Positions 27,549 to 39,198 of a stretch of 64,000 nt of DNA are shown here, in pieces (position 1 is the first letter of the stretch; the number at the start of each line of letters is the position of its first letter). Under the pieces are notes generated by a model, which worked only from the letters and a program-made list of their open reading frames with translations, made no database searches and was not told where the DNA came from. The DNA comes from an uncultured Eubacteriales bacterium (GTDB taxonomy: Bacteria; Bacillota; Clostridia; Oscillospirales; Oscillospiraceae). A program made the position numbers and the translations under genes. The stretch covers positions 62,001-126,000 of the forward strand of contig CASDSM010000032.1 in assembly GCA_949283375.1 (NCBI GenBank), in the 5' to 3' direction.

Positions 27549-28505
27549 ATGAACCGCAAACCCCGCATTGTCATCGCCCTGGGCGGCAACGCGCTGGGCA
27601 ACACCCTGCCCGAGCAGATGGCAGCGGTGAAGATCACCTCCCGCGCCATCGTAGACCTGATGGACGAGGGATACCAGGTCGTCGTCTCCCACGGCAACGG
27701 CCCGCAGGTGGGCATGATCAACAACGCCATGGCCGCCCTCTCCCGGGAAAATCCGAACCAGCCCAACACCCCGCTCTCCGTCTGCGTGGCGATGAGCCAG
27801 GCGTATATCGGCTATGACCTGCAAAACGCTCTGCGCGAGGAGCTCTGCCGCCGGCGCGGCCGCGGCGTGCCGCATGAGGACGTGGCCACCGTCGTCACCC
27901 AGACAGAGGTGGACCCGGACGACCCCGCCTTCCTCCACCCCACCAAGCCGATCGGCCACTTTATGACGGAGGAGCAGGCTCACTATGCCGAGCGTGCCTA
28001 CGGCTATGTGATGCGCGAATTTCCCGGGAAAGGCTGGCGGCGTGTGGTCGCCTCCCCCCGGCCGGGCAGGATCGTGGAGATCAATGCCATCCGCACCCTG
28101 GTGGACGCCGGGCAGGTGGTCATCGCCTGCGGCGGCGGCGGCATCCCGGTCACGCGGCAGGATCTCGGCCATCTGCGCGGCGCCTCCGCCGTGATCGACA
28201 AGGACTTCTGCTCCTGCCTGCTCGCCGAGGAGGTGGACGCTGACCTGCTCATCATCCTCACCGCCGTGGAGCGGGTGGCCCTCCACTTCGGCACCCCGCA
28301 GGTTGAGTGGCTCGATGAGCTCACCCCTGCCCAGGCGGAGCAGTACATCGCCGAGGGGCACTTTGAGCCCGGCTCCATGCTCCCCAAGGTGCAGGCGGCC
28401 ATCGCCTTCGCCCGCAGCAAGCCGGGCCGTGTGGCCCTCATCACCCAGCTCGAAAAGGCCCGCCTCGGCATCCGCGGTGAGACGGGGACGCGCATCCATC
28501 TCTAA
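27549..28505 (+). CDS. arcC: Carbamate kinase
   Basis: 318 residues, normal length. Typical ArcC segments include IVIALGGNALGN at the start, VVSHGNGPQVGMI, GGGGIPV and AVIDKDFCSCLLAEEV. It makes ATP and carbamate from carbamoyl phosphate and ADP. Its place after ygeW supplies the energy-yielding last step. A GAGAGGAG site precedes the ATG. Third gene of the unit, with an internal hairpin in front. Confidence 0.96.
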   Translation: MNRKPRIVIALGGNALGNTLPEQMAAVKITSRAIVDLMDEGYQVVVSHGNGPQVGMINNAMAALSRENPNQPNTPLSVCVAMSQAYIGYDLQNALREELCRRRGRGVPHEDVATVVTQTEVDPDDPAFLHPTKPIGHFMTEEQAHYAERAYGYVMREFPGKGWRRVVASPRPGRIVEINAIRTLVDAGQVVIACGGGGIPVTRQDLGHLRGASAVIDKDFCSCLLAEEVDADLLIILTAVERVALHFGTPQVEWLDELTPAQAEQYIAEGHFEPGSMLPKVQAAIAFARSKPGRVALITQLEKARLGIRGETGTRIHL

Positions 28506-28569
28506 GAGACATTTTTAAGGCGTTTACAGGCTCTCTGGCCCTGCAGGCCGTGAGATCTTTTCACATGCT

Positions 28570-28598
28570 GGCCGCTCTGCGCACCCCGCAGGGCGGCC
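28570..28598. repeat. Hairpin repeat, copy 1
   Basis: GC-rich hairpin (GGCCGCTCTGCG arm) nearly identical to copy 2 at 28763-28790, including a CTC after the stem. On the minus strand it is preceded by TTTTTTGACA. It lies about 65 bases after the carbamate kinase stop. Confidence 0.6.
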
Positions 28599-28634
28599 TC
28601 AGCGTGTCAAAAAAGGCTTTTTGCCCCGCTGAGT

Positions 28635-28670
28635 CCGTTTTTGAAACTTTTTCAAAGTTCCAAAAACGGT
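28635..28670. repeat. Long imperfect hairpin in the arcC-XpaC intergenic region
   Basis: A 16-bp stem with one mismatch (CCGTTTTTGAAACTTT against AAAGTTCCAAAAACGG) and a tiny loop, followed by TTTTGACTG. It sits between the two copies of the neighbouring hairpin repeat. The rest of 28506-28906 holds a GGGGGCCC-rich palindrome and no gene. Confidence 0.6.
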
Positions 28671-28762
28671 TTTGACTGCACGCGAAGGGGGCCCTTTGCC
28701 CCCTCCTCCGCACCCCCGCGGCTCTCTCGCGGAAGTCTCATCATCGTTTTTCGACCGTCTGT

Positions 28763-28800
28763 GGCCGCTCTGCGCCCCCGCAGAGCGGCCTCTTATTTTT
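28763..28800 (+). terminator. Terminator, hairpin repeat copy 2
   Basis: Perfect 12-bp stem (28763-28774 and 28779-28790) with CCCC loop, followed by TCTTATTTTTT. A strong Rho-independent terminator. Its stem repeats that at 28570-28598. Confidence 0.8.
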
Positions 28801-28906
28801 TCATTAAAATCCACCGCCGCCCTTTCAAAGCGCCGACTTTCGTTGTATACTATTCCTTGTATACGAAATGCAGCTTTCTCTTCACCCTTTTTCCGGAGGC
28901 AGAGAC

Positions 28907-30109
28907 ATGAACGGACCGAGACGCAATCTCCCGACGGTGCCCTGGTGGGTCGTCATCATGGGATTTATCTTCGCCGCCCCGGCGGGCGCGGTGCTGCTGA
29001 TCTACAAGCTGATCACCGACTCCATGCCGAGCCAGACCCCCTGGCAGGGCAGCACGATGGACAGCCAGGCGATGCAGCAGCACAGCCAGGCCATCTATCA
29101 GGCGCGTCACCGGCAGGCCACCGGTCAGGTCTATGCCCCGCAGCGCAAGTTCCCCTATGTGAAGCTCAAGGAAGGCAGAGGGATCACGATCGCCGGGGGC
29201 GTCATTGTCGGCATCTTCGGGCTGGGCGCGGTCTCCTCCCTCCTGGAGTGGCTGCCGTTCCACTCGCTGGACTACCTCTGGTACGCCCTGCAGGATGCCA
29301 TGATCCCCGGGCTGTTCGCCTGCGCCGGACTTGCGATGGTCGTCTGGGGGCGCTTCCGCGCGAATCAGGCCAGGAAGTTCCGCCGCTATCTCGCCCGCAT
29401 CGGCAACGACCCCCTCATCCCCCTGCGCCCGCTGGCCGAGAGCATCCCGGCGGACATGGACGAGGTGTGCGAGACCCTGCAGGAGATGATCGACTACGGC
29501 GTCTTCGGTGACCGGGCCTACCTCGACTTTGCCAGCGAGACGCTGGTGGTGGACGGCGCGGTGGCCCGCCCCGCACCCAAGCCCCGGCCGGCGGCCAGGC
29601 CGGACGCTTCCCTCAGCCCGGAGGACAAGATCCTGCGCGAGATCCGCCTGGCCAACGACCGCATCCCGGACGAGGTGGTCAGCGCAAAGATCGACCGGAT
29701 CGAGGAGATCACCCATCACATCCTCACCTACCTCAACAAGCACCCGGAGCGCTCCAGCGAGCTGCACACCTTCCTGGACTACTACCTCCCCACCACCCTC
29801 AAGATGCTCAACACTTACGCCGAGCTGGACGCCCAGCAGCACGCCGGGCAGAACGTCTCCGCCACCAAGGCGCGCATCGAGGGCATCCTGGACAAGGTGG
29901 TGGAGGGCTTTGAGCTCCAGCTCGACAAGCTCTTTGAGGGGGATATGCTGGATATCTCCGCTGACATCGACGTGATGGAGCGGATGCTCCAGCGCGACGG
30001 CCTGACGGAGGACTTCCGCATCCCCCAGGCGGACGGGGCGGAGGGCTATACCCCCCGCCTGACGCTCGACCCGGACGAGCCGGGCAGCACGGCCGCAGGC
30101 AGACGGTAA
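28907..30109 (+). CDS. XpaC-like (5-bromo-4-chloroindolyl phosphate hydrolysis family) membrane protein
   Basis: 400 residues from ATG 28907 with GGAGG upstream. Three membrane helices at the N-terminal end (about 10-35, 85-110, 120-142) are followed by a cytoplasmic, helix-rich XpaC domain (about 240-370: DKILREIRLANDRIPDEVVS, a TFLDYYLPTTLKMLNTYAEL segment and GKILDKVVEGF-like helix). The name comes from a Bacillus phenotype; the enzymatic role is unproven and such genes often travel with TelA-type tellurite-resistance genes, which I do not see here. Stand-alone transcription unit. Confidence 0.85.
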   Translation: MNGPRRNLPTVPWWVVIMGFIFAAPAGAVLLIYKLITDSMPSQTPWQGSTMDSQAMQQHSQAIYQARHRQATGQVYAPQRKFPYVKLKEGRGITIAGGVIVGIFGLGAVSSLLEWLPFHSLDYLWYALQDAMIPGLFACAGLAMVVWGRFRANQARKFRRYLARIGNDPLIPLRPLAESIPADMDEVCETLQEMIDYGVFGDRAYLDFASETLVVDGAVARPAPKPRPAARPDASLSPEDKILREIRLANDRIPDEVVSAKIDRIEEITHHILTYLNKHPERSSELHTFLDYYLPTTLKMLNTYAELDAQQHAGQNVSATKARIEGILDKVVEGFELQLDKLFEGDMLDISADIDVMERMLQRDGLTEDFRIPQADGAEGYTPRLTLDPDEPGSTAAGRR

Positions 30110-30139
30110 CAGGAAGTGGGCGCTGCGCCGCCCCCGCCT

Positions 30140-30170
30140 CCCCGGACCGGCGACGGTCCGGGGCGTTTTT
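30140..30170 (+). terminator. Terminator of the XpaC-like gene
   Basis: Perfect 10-bp stem (30140-30149 and 30154-30163), GCGA tetraloop, then CGTTTTTTG. The region 30171-30340 after it contains a 9-bp inverted repeat with a wide loop (ACGGCGGGA near 30198) and no gene. Confidence 0.85.
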
Positions 30171-30347
30171 TGCCCTCCGGGTGTTTCACTGCTAAAAAAC
30201 GGCGGGAGGCGGGGTGTGTTTTCTCCAATGCATGGGTCAAAAGGCCGCATCCCGCCGTAATTTTGAGCACGGGAGAGAAAACAGGCGTCCGTCCCCGCTT
30301 ATTTTTGAATAAACCGTAAATTTGGCGAAAATTGCGGCGGACAGGAC

Positions 30348-30376
30348 TTGCGTTTTTCCAGCTTCTGCTTTATGAT
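30348..30376 (+). promoter_or_regulatory. groESL promoter
   Basis: TTGCGT (30348-30353), 17-base spacer, TATGAT (30371-30376), directly upstream of the CIRCE element. Confidence 0.65.
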
Positions 30377-30386
30377 AATAGAGGTC

Positions 30387-30413
30387 TTGGCACTCCCCTT
30401 TTCAGAGTGCTAG
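30387..30413 (+). promoter_or_regulatory. CIRCE element (HrcA operator)
   Basis: TTGGCACTC, nine bases, GAGTGCTAG: the CIRCE inverted repeat (consensus TTAGCACTC-N9-GAGTGCTAA) with one change in each outer arm. Placed just after the -10, so HrcA would repress groESL at the start of transcription. Confidence 0.92.
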
Positions 30414-30743
<330 letters not shown>

Positions 30744-30785
30744 GCCACCTTAATTGCACTGATTTCTACGTTGATTCGGAGGTAA

Positions 30786-32414
<1,629 letters not shown>

Positions 32415-32451
32415 GGCCGGCAGCACACGGACAACGTGATCCATTGACCGC

Positions 32452-32486
32452 AAAAACCGCCAGGCTGCTATGCCTGGCGGTTTTTT
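32452..32486. terminator. Bidirectional terminator of groESL
   Basis: AAAAA-CCGCCAGGC (32452-32465) pairs with GCCTGGCGG-TTTTTT (32472-32486). It can end groESL from the left and the convergent unknown gene from the right. Confidence 0.9.
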
Positions 32487-32530
32487 GTCTCTTCACGGCC
32501 CTGCCGCGCGCTTCGCGCAGAAGGCGTCTC

Positions 32531-34324
32531 TCATGGCCGGCCGGCAGAGGCGCGGGTCTTCCTCGGTCTGACCAGGGAGGAGCAGACCTCGGCGTAGATG
32601 TCGGCAGGGTTTCCGGTGTCCTGGCTGGAGAGGACGATGGAGAGCATCATGCTCTGCTCGAGAATATGGGGCGGGTAGAAGCCGGACAGCCCTGCCCCGT
32701 CGAGTACCATCTGGGCGGCATCACAGTAGTCGGCCAGATTGTTATACAGGTCGCTCCGGGTCGCGATCGGGTGGACCAACCAGTAGAGGCTGAAGAGGAA
32801 CCAGAGCAGATAGAGCAGGTCCCCCTTCTCCACCTGGAGCGTGCCCAGAAGCAGCTCCTGGATCCGGTTGCGCATATGCCCCGGACCGCCTCCCACGGTC
32901 AGCCGGAGCTGGCCCTTCCGGTCAGTAGTGATGGTACGCCACGCCTTTGCCAGATCGGGCTCAAAGGTGAACTGCTCCTTGTTCTCCTTCATCAGCCGTC
33001 TGCTCAGCTCTCCGCACTTCTGCGCGGAGACGGCGCCGCCGTCAAACAGGGCGCGCTCCACCTCCGCCTCCCGTCCGGCGGAGCTGTGGCAGAGGCTGTC
33101 CAACTCATCGAGCAGGGCGCTGCCGCTCTCCGGCGCCGCCTCCTGCGCGATCAGCCGGTCCGCCCAGACCGCCAGCGCGCGGTAAACCCCCGTCGCGGTG
33201 CGGGAGGGGAGGTCCAGATAGGGAGCCTGACGCAGGAGCCAGTCCAGAAACCGCTCCTCCCGCTCCTCCGGCGTCTCCGACCATCGCTCCACCAGGAGGG
33301 GAAGAGAGGTCTGGACCGACTGCGTCCAGTCCAGTGTGCGCCCCTCTCCCTCCGCCTTGGCAATGCCCTGCGTCCGCTGGCGGTAGCACGCCTGCCAGCG
33401 GCACACCTCCCGCCAGCCCGCGCCGGTCAGAAAGCCGTATGCCTCGATCAGGTCGCGTGAGCTGTGATAGCGAAATCCGTCCTCGTGGTCAAAGACCCGC
33501 AGGAGAAACCAGCTCATCTCCTGGAGGGAAAAGGCGAGAAAATGCCCCAGCCGAAGGGCCTCCTCCCTGGTCAGCATCTGGCTGCAATCCCGCTCCGCCT
33601 GTCTTCTGGCCTGGCTGAGCGCCCTGCGGGTGGGCACACCGTCCATCCGGCTGGCATAGAACTCCCCCAGCCGGCCGGACGCGCGCATCGCGCGGCAGCA
33701 CAGCGCCATCACATCCGGCCAGTCCGCATCTGCCTGCCGGGAGGCGATGTCGAGCAGCACCTCCAGATAGCGCCCGTGCTCCTCCTCCAGGAGGCCACTC
33801 AGCCGGTCCGCCGCCGCCCGCGCGAGTGCGCGGATCTCCTCCACCCCCCGGTCCGTGCCGGTCATGGCATAGAGGCGCGGCTTGAACTCCCCTCCGTCCG
33901 GATTGATCTGCGGCCGAAAGGCGTCCTGCCGCTCATACACGCACAGCTCGTCAAGCAGGCCCGGCTCGCGCGCCGCCTCTCCTGCGGCGATCCGCTCGAG
34001 CAGCTCGAGCAGCTCCGTCCGCTCCCGGTAGCATCCCAGCGCCTCAAAGGTGTAGGACTGCTGCCCGCTCAGGCGGATGGTGAAGCCCGGCCTCTGCTCC
34101 GATTCGCTCGGGCTGCATCCGAAGGTGCGCGCGCAGAGGATCCGCATCAGGGCAAACCGGCTGGAGAGAGCGTACTGCGCGGCCAGACGGGTGAGCTTGC
34201 CGCGCCATATTTCGGCGGAGGTATTCTCCTGCGTATTTTCAATCTCCTCCCAGACGGCAAAGAGATCGGGATCGATCAGGTCAAAGCAGCGGGCATTGGC
34301 CGCAAGCGTATAGTTTTCATACAT
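32531..34324 (-). CDS. Uncharacterised 597-residue protein divergent from the kinase-TIR gene
   Basis: I do not recognise this family. It is mostly alpha-helical by appearance, rich in Leu, Arg and Glu, with no signal peptide. One very hydrophobic stretch near residues 505-522 (GDLLYLLWFLFSLYWLVHP) could be a membrane helix or a buried core. Cys are scattered, with no metal motif, and there is no Walker motif. It ends with a basic tail. GGAGGAAG precedes the ATG, and a good promoter lies upstream. It shares a 256-base divergent promoter region with the kinase-TIR-propeller gene, which suggests joint control or function; that is inference. Confidence 0.75.
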   Translation of the reverse strand: MYENYTLAANARCFDLIDPDLFAVWEEIENTQENTSAEIWRGKLTRLAAQYALSSRFALMRILCARTFGCSPSESEQRPGFTIRLSGQQSYTFEALGCYRERTELLELLERIAAGEAAREPGLLDELCVYERQDAFRPQINPDGGEFKPRLYAMTGTDRGVEEIRALARAAADRLSGLLEEEHGRYLEVLLDIASRQADADWPDVMALCCRAMRASGRLGEFYASRMDGVPTRRALSQARRQAERDCSQMLTREEALRLGHFLAFSLQEMSWFLLRVFDHEDGFRYHSSRDLIEAYGFLTGAGWREVCRWQACYRQRTQGIAKAEGEGRTLDWTQSVQTSLPLLVERWSETPEEREERFLDWLLRQAPYLDLPSRTATGVYRALAVWADRLIAQEAAPESGSALLDELDSLCHSSAGREAEVERALFDGGAVSAQKCGELSRRLMKENKEQFTFEPDLAKAWRTITTDRKGQLRLTVGGGPGHMRNRIQELLLGTLQVEKGDLLYLLWFLFSLYWLVHPIATRSDLYNNLADYCDAAQMVLDGAGLSGFYPPHILEQSMMLSIVLSSQDTGNPADIYAEVCSSLVRPRKTRASAGRP

Positions 34325-34379
34325 GGCGCTTCCTCCACCGGCAGATCGCAGCGCGCTGCATCCGCGTTTCTATGGGAAA

Positions 34380-34408
34380 ATTATACCGCCCGGCGCGTGG
34401 ATTGTAAA
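34380..34408 (-). promoter_or_regulatory. Promoter of the 597-residue protein gene
   Basis: On the minus strand TTTACA (34408-34403), a 17-base spacer, TATAAT (34385-34380): a near-consensus promoter about 55 bases before the ATG. The rest of 34325-34580 is AT-richer on the right, with a TATTAT/TTATAT region near 34532-34544 that may serve the kinase gene but lacks a clear -35. Confidence 0.7.
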
Positions 34409-34580
34409 TGAACCGCACCGTTTTTTTGCCTTCTCCTCCAGCAGAGGGCGTTTTTCATACGGGATGCGCCTTTTTCCGTCCCGATGCGCCGCTCCGGGCA
34501 TTTGGCACTGGATTTCATCCGCCGTCTTTGCTATTATTTTATATAGAAAGCAGGTTTTTCAGCGAATGGAGGGATGATCT

Positions 34581-37500
34581 GTGGTCAACAGGCGAGCTGC
34601 GCTTCTTCCCGGCACGCGGGTACAGCTGGAACACGGGAATCTGTACGAGATCACGGGCGAGCCCATCGGCAGCGGCGGCGGCAGCCTGATCTACCCCGCC
34701 CATCGTCTCCTGGAGCGGGGGGAGTCGCTTGTGCCGGACGGCATTGTCTATGCCCTGAAGGAGTGCTATCCCCTCTCCCAGACGCACGGCTTTGTCCGCA
34801 GCGAGACGGGGGAGATCGTCCCGGAGCGGCCGGAGGCGGAGGCGCTGGCCTATCTCAGCCGGGTCAGGGAGATGCAGCTCGCCGAGCAGAGGGTGACTCA
34901 GCAGATCTACCGGACCGGCTCGCGTCTGCTCCCCATCCGGGAGTCGGCGCATCGGGTGGCCCTCACCCCGCCGGGGGGCGGGACGGTATGGGTGGAGAAC
35001 ACCGTCACCGTCATGGAGTCTCTCTCCGCCAAGGGGCAGTCCCTCGAGTCCTGCCTGCGCCAGTGCCGGCGGATGACCACCGTGCAGACCTTCCACGTCA
35101 TCCGGCAGCTGCTCTTTGCCCTGCGGGAGGTCCATGAGGCGGGCTTTCTCCACCTCGATCTCCAGGGCAGAAATATCTTTCTGCGCGGCGACCTCTCCGA
35201 CGGGAGCGATATCATCACCATCATCGACTTCGGCTGCGCCCGCCCCCTGACAGACGGCAGGACGGAGCCCATCCGTGACCGGGTGATCTTCACCACTCAG
35301 GGCTTCTCCGCCCCGGAGATCCTGCGGAAAAATGACGGCGCGCTCCGGCTCGGGCCGGAGGCGGACCTCTATGCGGTAGGCTGCCTGATCCTCTATCTCC
35401 TCACCGGGAGCGTCTACAGCCCGGAGGAGCTGCAGAGCAACACCACCGGGCTGTATCTCACCCGCTTTAAGCTGCGGCGGATCGACTGCCCCCGGCATCT
35501 GATCCCCCGCCTCCAGGCCATCATCGCCCACGCGCTGAAAAACCGGCCGGAGGACCGTTACCACTCCGCCGGGGAGATGCTGGAGGACGTGAGCGACTTC
35601 TGCGCCGCCCTCCAGCCCTACCGGAGCGACCTGGCCGCGGTGGACTACGACGCCTTTCTCTGCTACCGCCATGGTCCGGTGGACAGCGCGGCGGCCCGCG
35701 CCCTGCAGCGCCATCTGGAGCACTTTCGGACCGCGCCCGGCTTTGCCGGGGCACGGCGTCCCTTCGACCGGGTCTTTCTGGACGAGGGGGAGCTGTCCAG
35801 CTGCGCCGATATGGGCGAGCAGATCCGCTCCGCCCTGAAAAATGCCGGCTGGCTGATCGTCATCTGCTCCCCGGAGACCCCGGGCTCTCCCTGGGTGCAG
35901 CGGGAGATCGAGACCTTTCTGGAATACCACGACCGCTCGCGCATCCTGGCCGTGCTCACCGGCGGAGAGCCGGAGGAGTCCTTTCCGCCCCAGCTCCGGG
36001 AGGGGGACGGGCATCAGGCGGTGCTGGCGGCGGACGCCCGCGGCAAGGACCTCCGCGCCGTGCTGAAAAAGCTCCGGCGGGACGCCCTTCTGCGCATCGC
36101 CGCCCCCATGCTGGGCGCCACCTATGACGCCCTGCGCCAGCGGCGGCAGATCTACCGCCTCCAGCGGGCGGCCGCGGCGGCCACCCTCTGCCTCGCCGCC
36201 GCCGTCGCCTTCTCCGTCTACGCCTTCCGCCGCGAGCAGACGATCGCCGCCCAGGCATCGCAGCTGCGGGAGCAGACGGAGCAGCTCGAGCAGGAGTATG
36301 AGAACGCCCTCCGGCAGGAGGAGATCATCTCCACCCAGGCGGCGGAACTGGAGGAGGAATACCGAAACACCCTTCTGGAGCAGTCCCGCTACCTGCTCAG
36401 CGACGCGCAGGACCGTCTGGCGGAAAACGATGTGCTGGGGGCGCTGGAGCGGCTGGTGGCCGCCCTCCCCTCGGAGGAGCAGGACCGGCCGGTGCTCCCG
36501 GAGGCGGTGTATGCCCTCACCAGGGCGCTGGGTGTGTATGAGCTGCCGGGCGACGCGGAGGACTCAATGACGCCGGCGGGCAGCTTTGAGCTGCCGGAGG
36601 GCACCCGCTCCGGGCTGCTGATCGATCCCACCGGGCAGTATCTCTTCACCTCCACACTTGACACGATCTATGTCTGGGATGCCGAAACCGGCGCGGTGCT
36701 GCGCACCCTCTCCGATGCCGGCCTGGGCGTCTTCTCCATCCAGCTGACCGGCGAGATGCTGATGACCACCGAGACCCATCTCATCGCCGACTGCTCCAAC
36801 AGCGTCGTCTGCTGGGACTATGTCACCGGAGAGGTGGTCTGGCAGACGGCGACGGAGGACTATATTCAGGCTGCCGCCCTGTCAGAGGACGAGTCCTCCG
36901 TCGTCCTGCTGGAGGACAGCTGTCTCCAGCGGCTCAGCACGCGGGACGGGGGTGTTCTGTGCAGCCTCCCGCTCGAAGAGGCGGACATGTCCGTCCCCCT
37001 CTCCGAGGGCACCTTCGCCTGCTCCGGAGACGGGAGCCGGGCCGCCTTTGCCAGCAAAAAGGACGCCGGAGAGGGCAGTCAGGTCACCGAGGTCTGGCTG
37101 GCAGACCTGCAGCGCGGGACCTGCCGGGCAGTCTCATCGCTGGATGACCGCTTTTATCTGGAGCGGCTGCAATTTGTGCAGGGCGATTTGGCCGCCGTCT
37201 GCTTCTCCTGGGGCGTCGGCTCCATCGAGGATGAATACACCATCTATACATCGCGGGAAAACCGCGTGACCCTCTATGACGGCTCCGCGGGGACGCTGCT
37301 CTGGACCTCCGCTTTTTCGTCAGTCAGCGCCGGAGACCTGCTGAGCGGCTATACCCTCCTCTCCGCTCTCCCCTATTCGGACGGGACGGGGACACGTCAG
37401 GCGCTCATCCTGTATCACACCAGCTCCATCTATGTGCTCGACCGGGAGAGCGGCGCGCTCCTGAAAAACTATGAGCTGGATGACCGCATCGTTGCGGTGC

Positions 37501-39065
37501 ACCCAAGCGAAAACGGATTTCGGGTGTTCACCCGGGACGGCTCCTCCTATCTGGCGGGCTTCTCCTGGGCCGGTACCCGGCACCACTACCGGACAGACTG
37601 CTTCACGGGTCCCATCACCGACGTCTGCTGGGACCCGGGACAGACCTTCTATTACACCATGCAGCGAGATACCCGGAGCTATTATCCCAGCCGCATCGTG
37701 AAGTATGAATATGAGGGCAGCCATTCGGCCTATGAGGCGCTGGACGCCGTGCCGGACAGCGGACAGACGGTCGCCGTCCGGGCGGGCAGCGAGCTGCGCA
37801 GCGGCCGCCCCCTGCTCACCCTGGGGGACTCCCTCTCCCTGTATGACCCGAACACCGGGACCCTCTCCAGCTTCCAGTTCCCCGAGGTGGAGGAGATCGT
37901 CACGATCCAGGACAGCGTCTTCACCGGGGACGGGCGGTATCTCGACTGCATCCTCCAGGGCCAGAGCGGCCTCTTCCTGCGGCGTCTGGAGCTGGCGGGC
38001 GAGACCTGGGAGGACCTGCCCCTTCCCACGCCGGGCGATCTGGCAGAGCAGGAGCGCTGGACGCTGGAGACGGCGGCCTTCTGGAAAAATGAGGTCCTCC
38101 TCCTGGGCAGGCTCGAGACTGAGCGCACCGTGGATATCCCGGAGACCGGCCAGCGCGGGACCTATGTCTCCAGCGCGGTGTATACCCTCCTCTCCTGGGA
38201 CCCGAACACCGGTCAGCTCAGTGAGATCGCCGTCTTCGATCCCGGCCAGAAGGAGGCGGAGTACAGCTATACCGATGACAGAGGCGCCTATCTCGGCTCC
38301 CTGACGCTCACCGCCCCTGCCGCCTCCTGGGTGGGCAGCTCGGGCTTTGACTGTCATCCCTCCTCCGGGACCGTCCGCTTCTGGCTGCGCGGCGCCGACG
38401 GCTATACCCTGGTCTCCGTGGACCTGGAGAGCGGCGCGGTCACGTCGGAGTCCTGCCGCGTGCAGCAGGACGGGGAGACGCTCCACTACTGGAAGAAAAT
38501 GACCATCAGCAGCACCGGGCAGTACACCGCCTGCATCGGCCGGTACAGCACCGGAGGGGAGAACTGGGCGGAGATCGACCTGTTCGATGCCGGAGGCCGC
38601 CTGCTCTATACGCTGGACTGCCCGGCTGAATACGGCAACTGCCTGCTCCTCTTCTCCCCGGACGACCGCCTGCTGATCGCCGGTGCGGGACGGGCCGCGC
38701 TGCTGTATGAGGCGGAGAGCGGCAGCCTGCTGGCCACGCTGGACCTCAGTGCCGAGGCCTCCTCCCTGCTCACCGACCTGGACGACGACACCTGCGCCGA
38801 CTGGCTGGACCCCTCCACCCTGCTGCTCACAGAGGGCGGGCAGGGGTACCTCCTCGACTTCTCCGGCGTGGAGCCGGGCATCACCGCCGTCATCGACCAG
38901 TGCCTCGGCTACGACCCGGAGGGGGACCGCTTCCTGGTCAGCCAGCTGGACTACTCCGGCAGCACTGCCGCGTATCAGTTCGGCGCCTTCCATCACTACA
39001 CGCTCCCGGAGCTGACGGCGCTGGGCCGGAGCAGGGCCGGCGCGGGCGAGGCCGGGCCGGACTGA
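34581..39065 (+). CDS. Ser/Thr kinase - TIR - transmembrane - beta-propeller fusion protein
   Basis: 1,494 residues from a GTG with GGAGGG 7 bases upstream. Domains: protein kinase (about 20-345: glycine loop IGSGGGS, Lys60 in YALKE, catalytic HLD with Asp193 and Asn198, IDFG at 215-218, APE at 244-246); TIR domain (about 352-500: [22 protein letters not shown], and SPWVQREIE with Glu442 at the position of the NAD-cleaving Glu); one membrane helix (530-549) after basic residues; coiled coil (about 550-605); then some 850 residues of beta-rich WD40/PQQ-like blades. The kinase loop has Gln195-Gly196 where Lys-Pro is usual. Kinase and TIR are probably cytoplasmic and the propeller outside. Stand-alone unit; function unknown, with immunity or signalling both possible. 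Confidence 0.88.
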   Translation: MVNRRAALLPGTRVQLEHGNLYEITGEPIGSGGGSLIYPAHRLLERGESLVPDGIVYALKECYPLSQTHGFVRSETGEIVPERPEAEALAYLSRVREMQLAEQRVTQQIYRTGSRLLPIRESAHRVALTPPGGGTVWVENTVTVMESLSAKGQSLESCLRQCRRMTTVQTFHVIRQLLFALREVHEAGFLHLDLQGRNIFLRGDLSDGSDIITIIDFGCARPLTDGRTEPIRDRVIFTTQGFSAPEILRKNDGALRLGPEADLYAVGCLILYLLTGSVYSPEELQSNTTGLYLTRFKLRRIDCPRHLIPRLQAIIAHALKNRPEDRYHSAGEMLEDVSDFCAALQPYRSDLAAVDYDAFLCYRHGPVDSAAARALQRHLEHFRTAPGFAGARRPFDRVFLDEGELSSCADMGEQIRSALKNAGWLIVICSPETPGSPWVQREIETFLEYHDRSRILAVLTGGEPEESFPPQLREGDGHQAVLAADARGKDLRAVLKKLRRDALLRIAAPMLGATYDALRQRRQIYRLQRAAAAATLCLAAAVAFSVYAFRREQTIAAQASQLREQTEQLEQEYENALRQEEIISTQAAELEEEYRNTLLEQSRYLLSDAQDRLAENDVLGALERLVAALPSEEQDRPVLPEAVYALTRALGVYELPGDAEDSMTPAGSFELPEGTRSGLLIDPTGQYLFTSTLDTIYVWDAETGAVLRTLSDAGLGVFSIQLTGEMLMTTETHLIADCSNSVVCWDYVTGEVVWQTATEDYIQAAALSEDESSVVLLEDSCLQRLSTRDGGVLCSLPLEEADMSVPLSEGTFACSGDGSRAAFASKKDAGEGSQVTEVWLADLQRGTCRAVSSLDDRFYLERLQFVQGDLAAVCFSWGVGSIEDEYTIYTSRENRVTLYDGSAGTLLWTSAFSSVSAGDLLSGYTLLSALPYSDGTGTRQALILYHTSSIYVLDRESGALLKNYELDDRIVAVHPSENGFRVFTRDGSSYLAGFSWAGTRHHYRTDCFTGPITDVCWDPGQTFYYTMQRDTRSYYPSRIVKYEYEGSHSAYEALDAVPDSGQTVAVRAGSELRSGRPLLTLGDSLSLYDPNTGTLSSFQFPEVEEIVTIQDSVFTGDGRYLDCILQGQSGLFLRRLELAGETWEDLPLPTPGDLAEQERWTLETAAFWKNEVLLLGRLETERTVDIPETGQRGTYVSSAVYTLLSWDPNTGQLSEIAVFDPGQKEAEYSYTDDRGAYLGSLTLTAPAASWVGSSGFDCHPSSGTVRFWLRGADGYTLVSVDLESGAVTSESCRVQQDGETLHYWKKMTISSTGQYTACIGRYSTGGENWAEIDLFDAGGRLLYTLDCPAEYGNCLLLFSPDDRLLIAGAGRAALLYEAESGSLLATLDLSAEASSLLTDLDDDTCADWLDPSTLLLTEGGQGYLLDFSGVEPGITAVIDQCLGYDPEGDRFLVSQLDYSGSTAAYQFGAFHHYTLPELTALGRSRAGAGEAGPD

Positions 39066-39115
39066 GCGCACCTTCTGCCGTACGGAGGAAGTGCCCGGTT
39101 TTTTCCCCCGATTGC

Positions 39116-39144
39116 TGGACAAACCGGTTGGAGCAGGGTATAAT
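39116..39144 (+). promoter_or_regulatory. Promoter of the lactate permease gene
   Basis: TGGACA (39116-39121), 17-base spacer, TATAAT (39139-39144), about 55 bases before the ATG at 39199. Confidence 0.7.
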
Positions 39145-39198
39145 AGGCTGAATTATTTCCGATCTGTGCAAGCGGAACGCTTCGGAGGACAAAGAGAA

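Noticed and set aside
30198-30264. 9-bp inverted repeat ACGGCGGGA/TCCCGCCGT before groES
   Set aside because: The loop is more than 40 bases and no adjacent signal is seen; it may be chance in GC-rich DNA.
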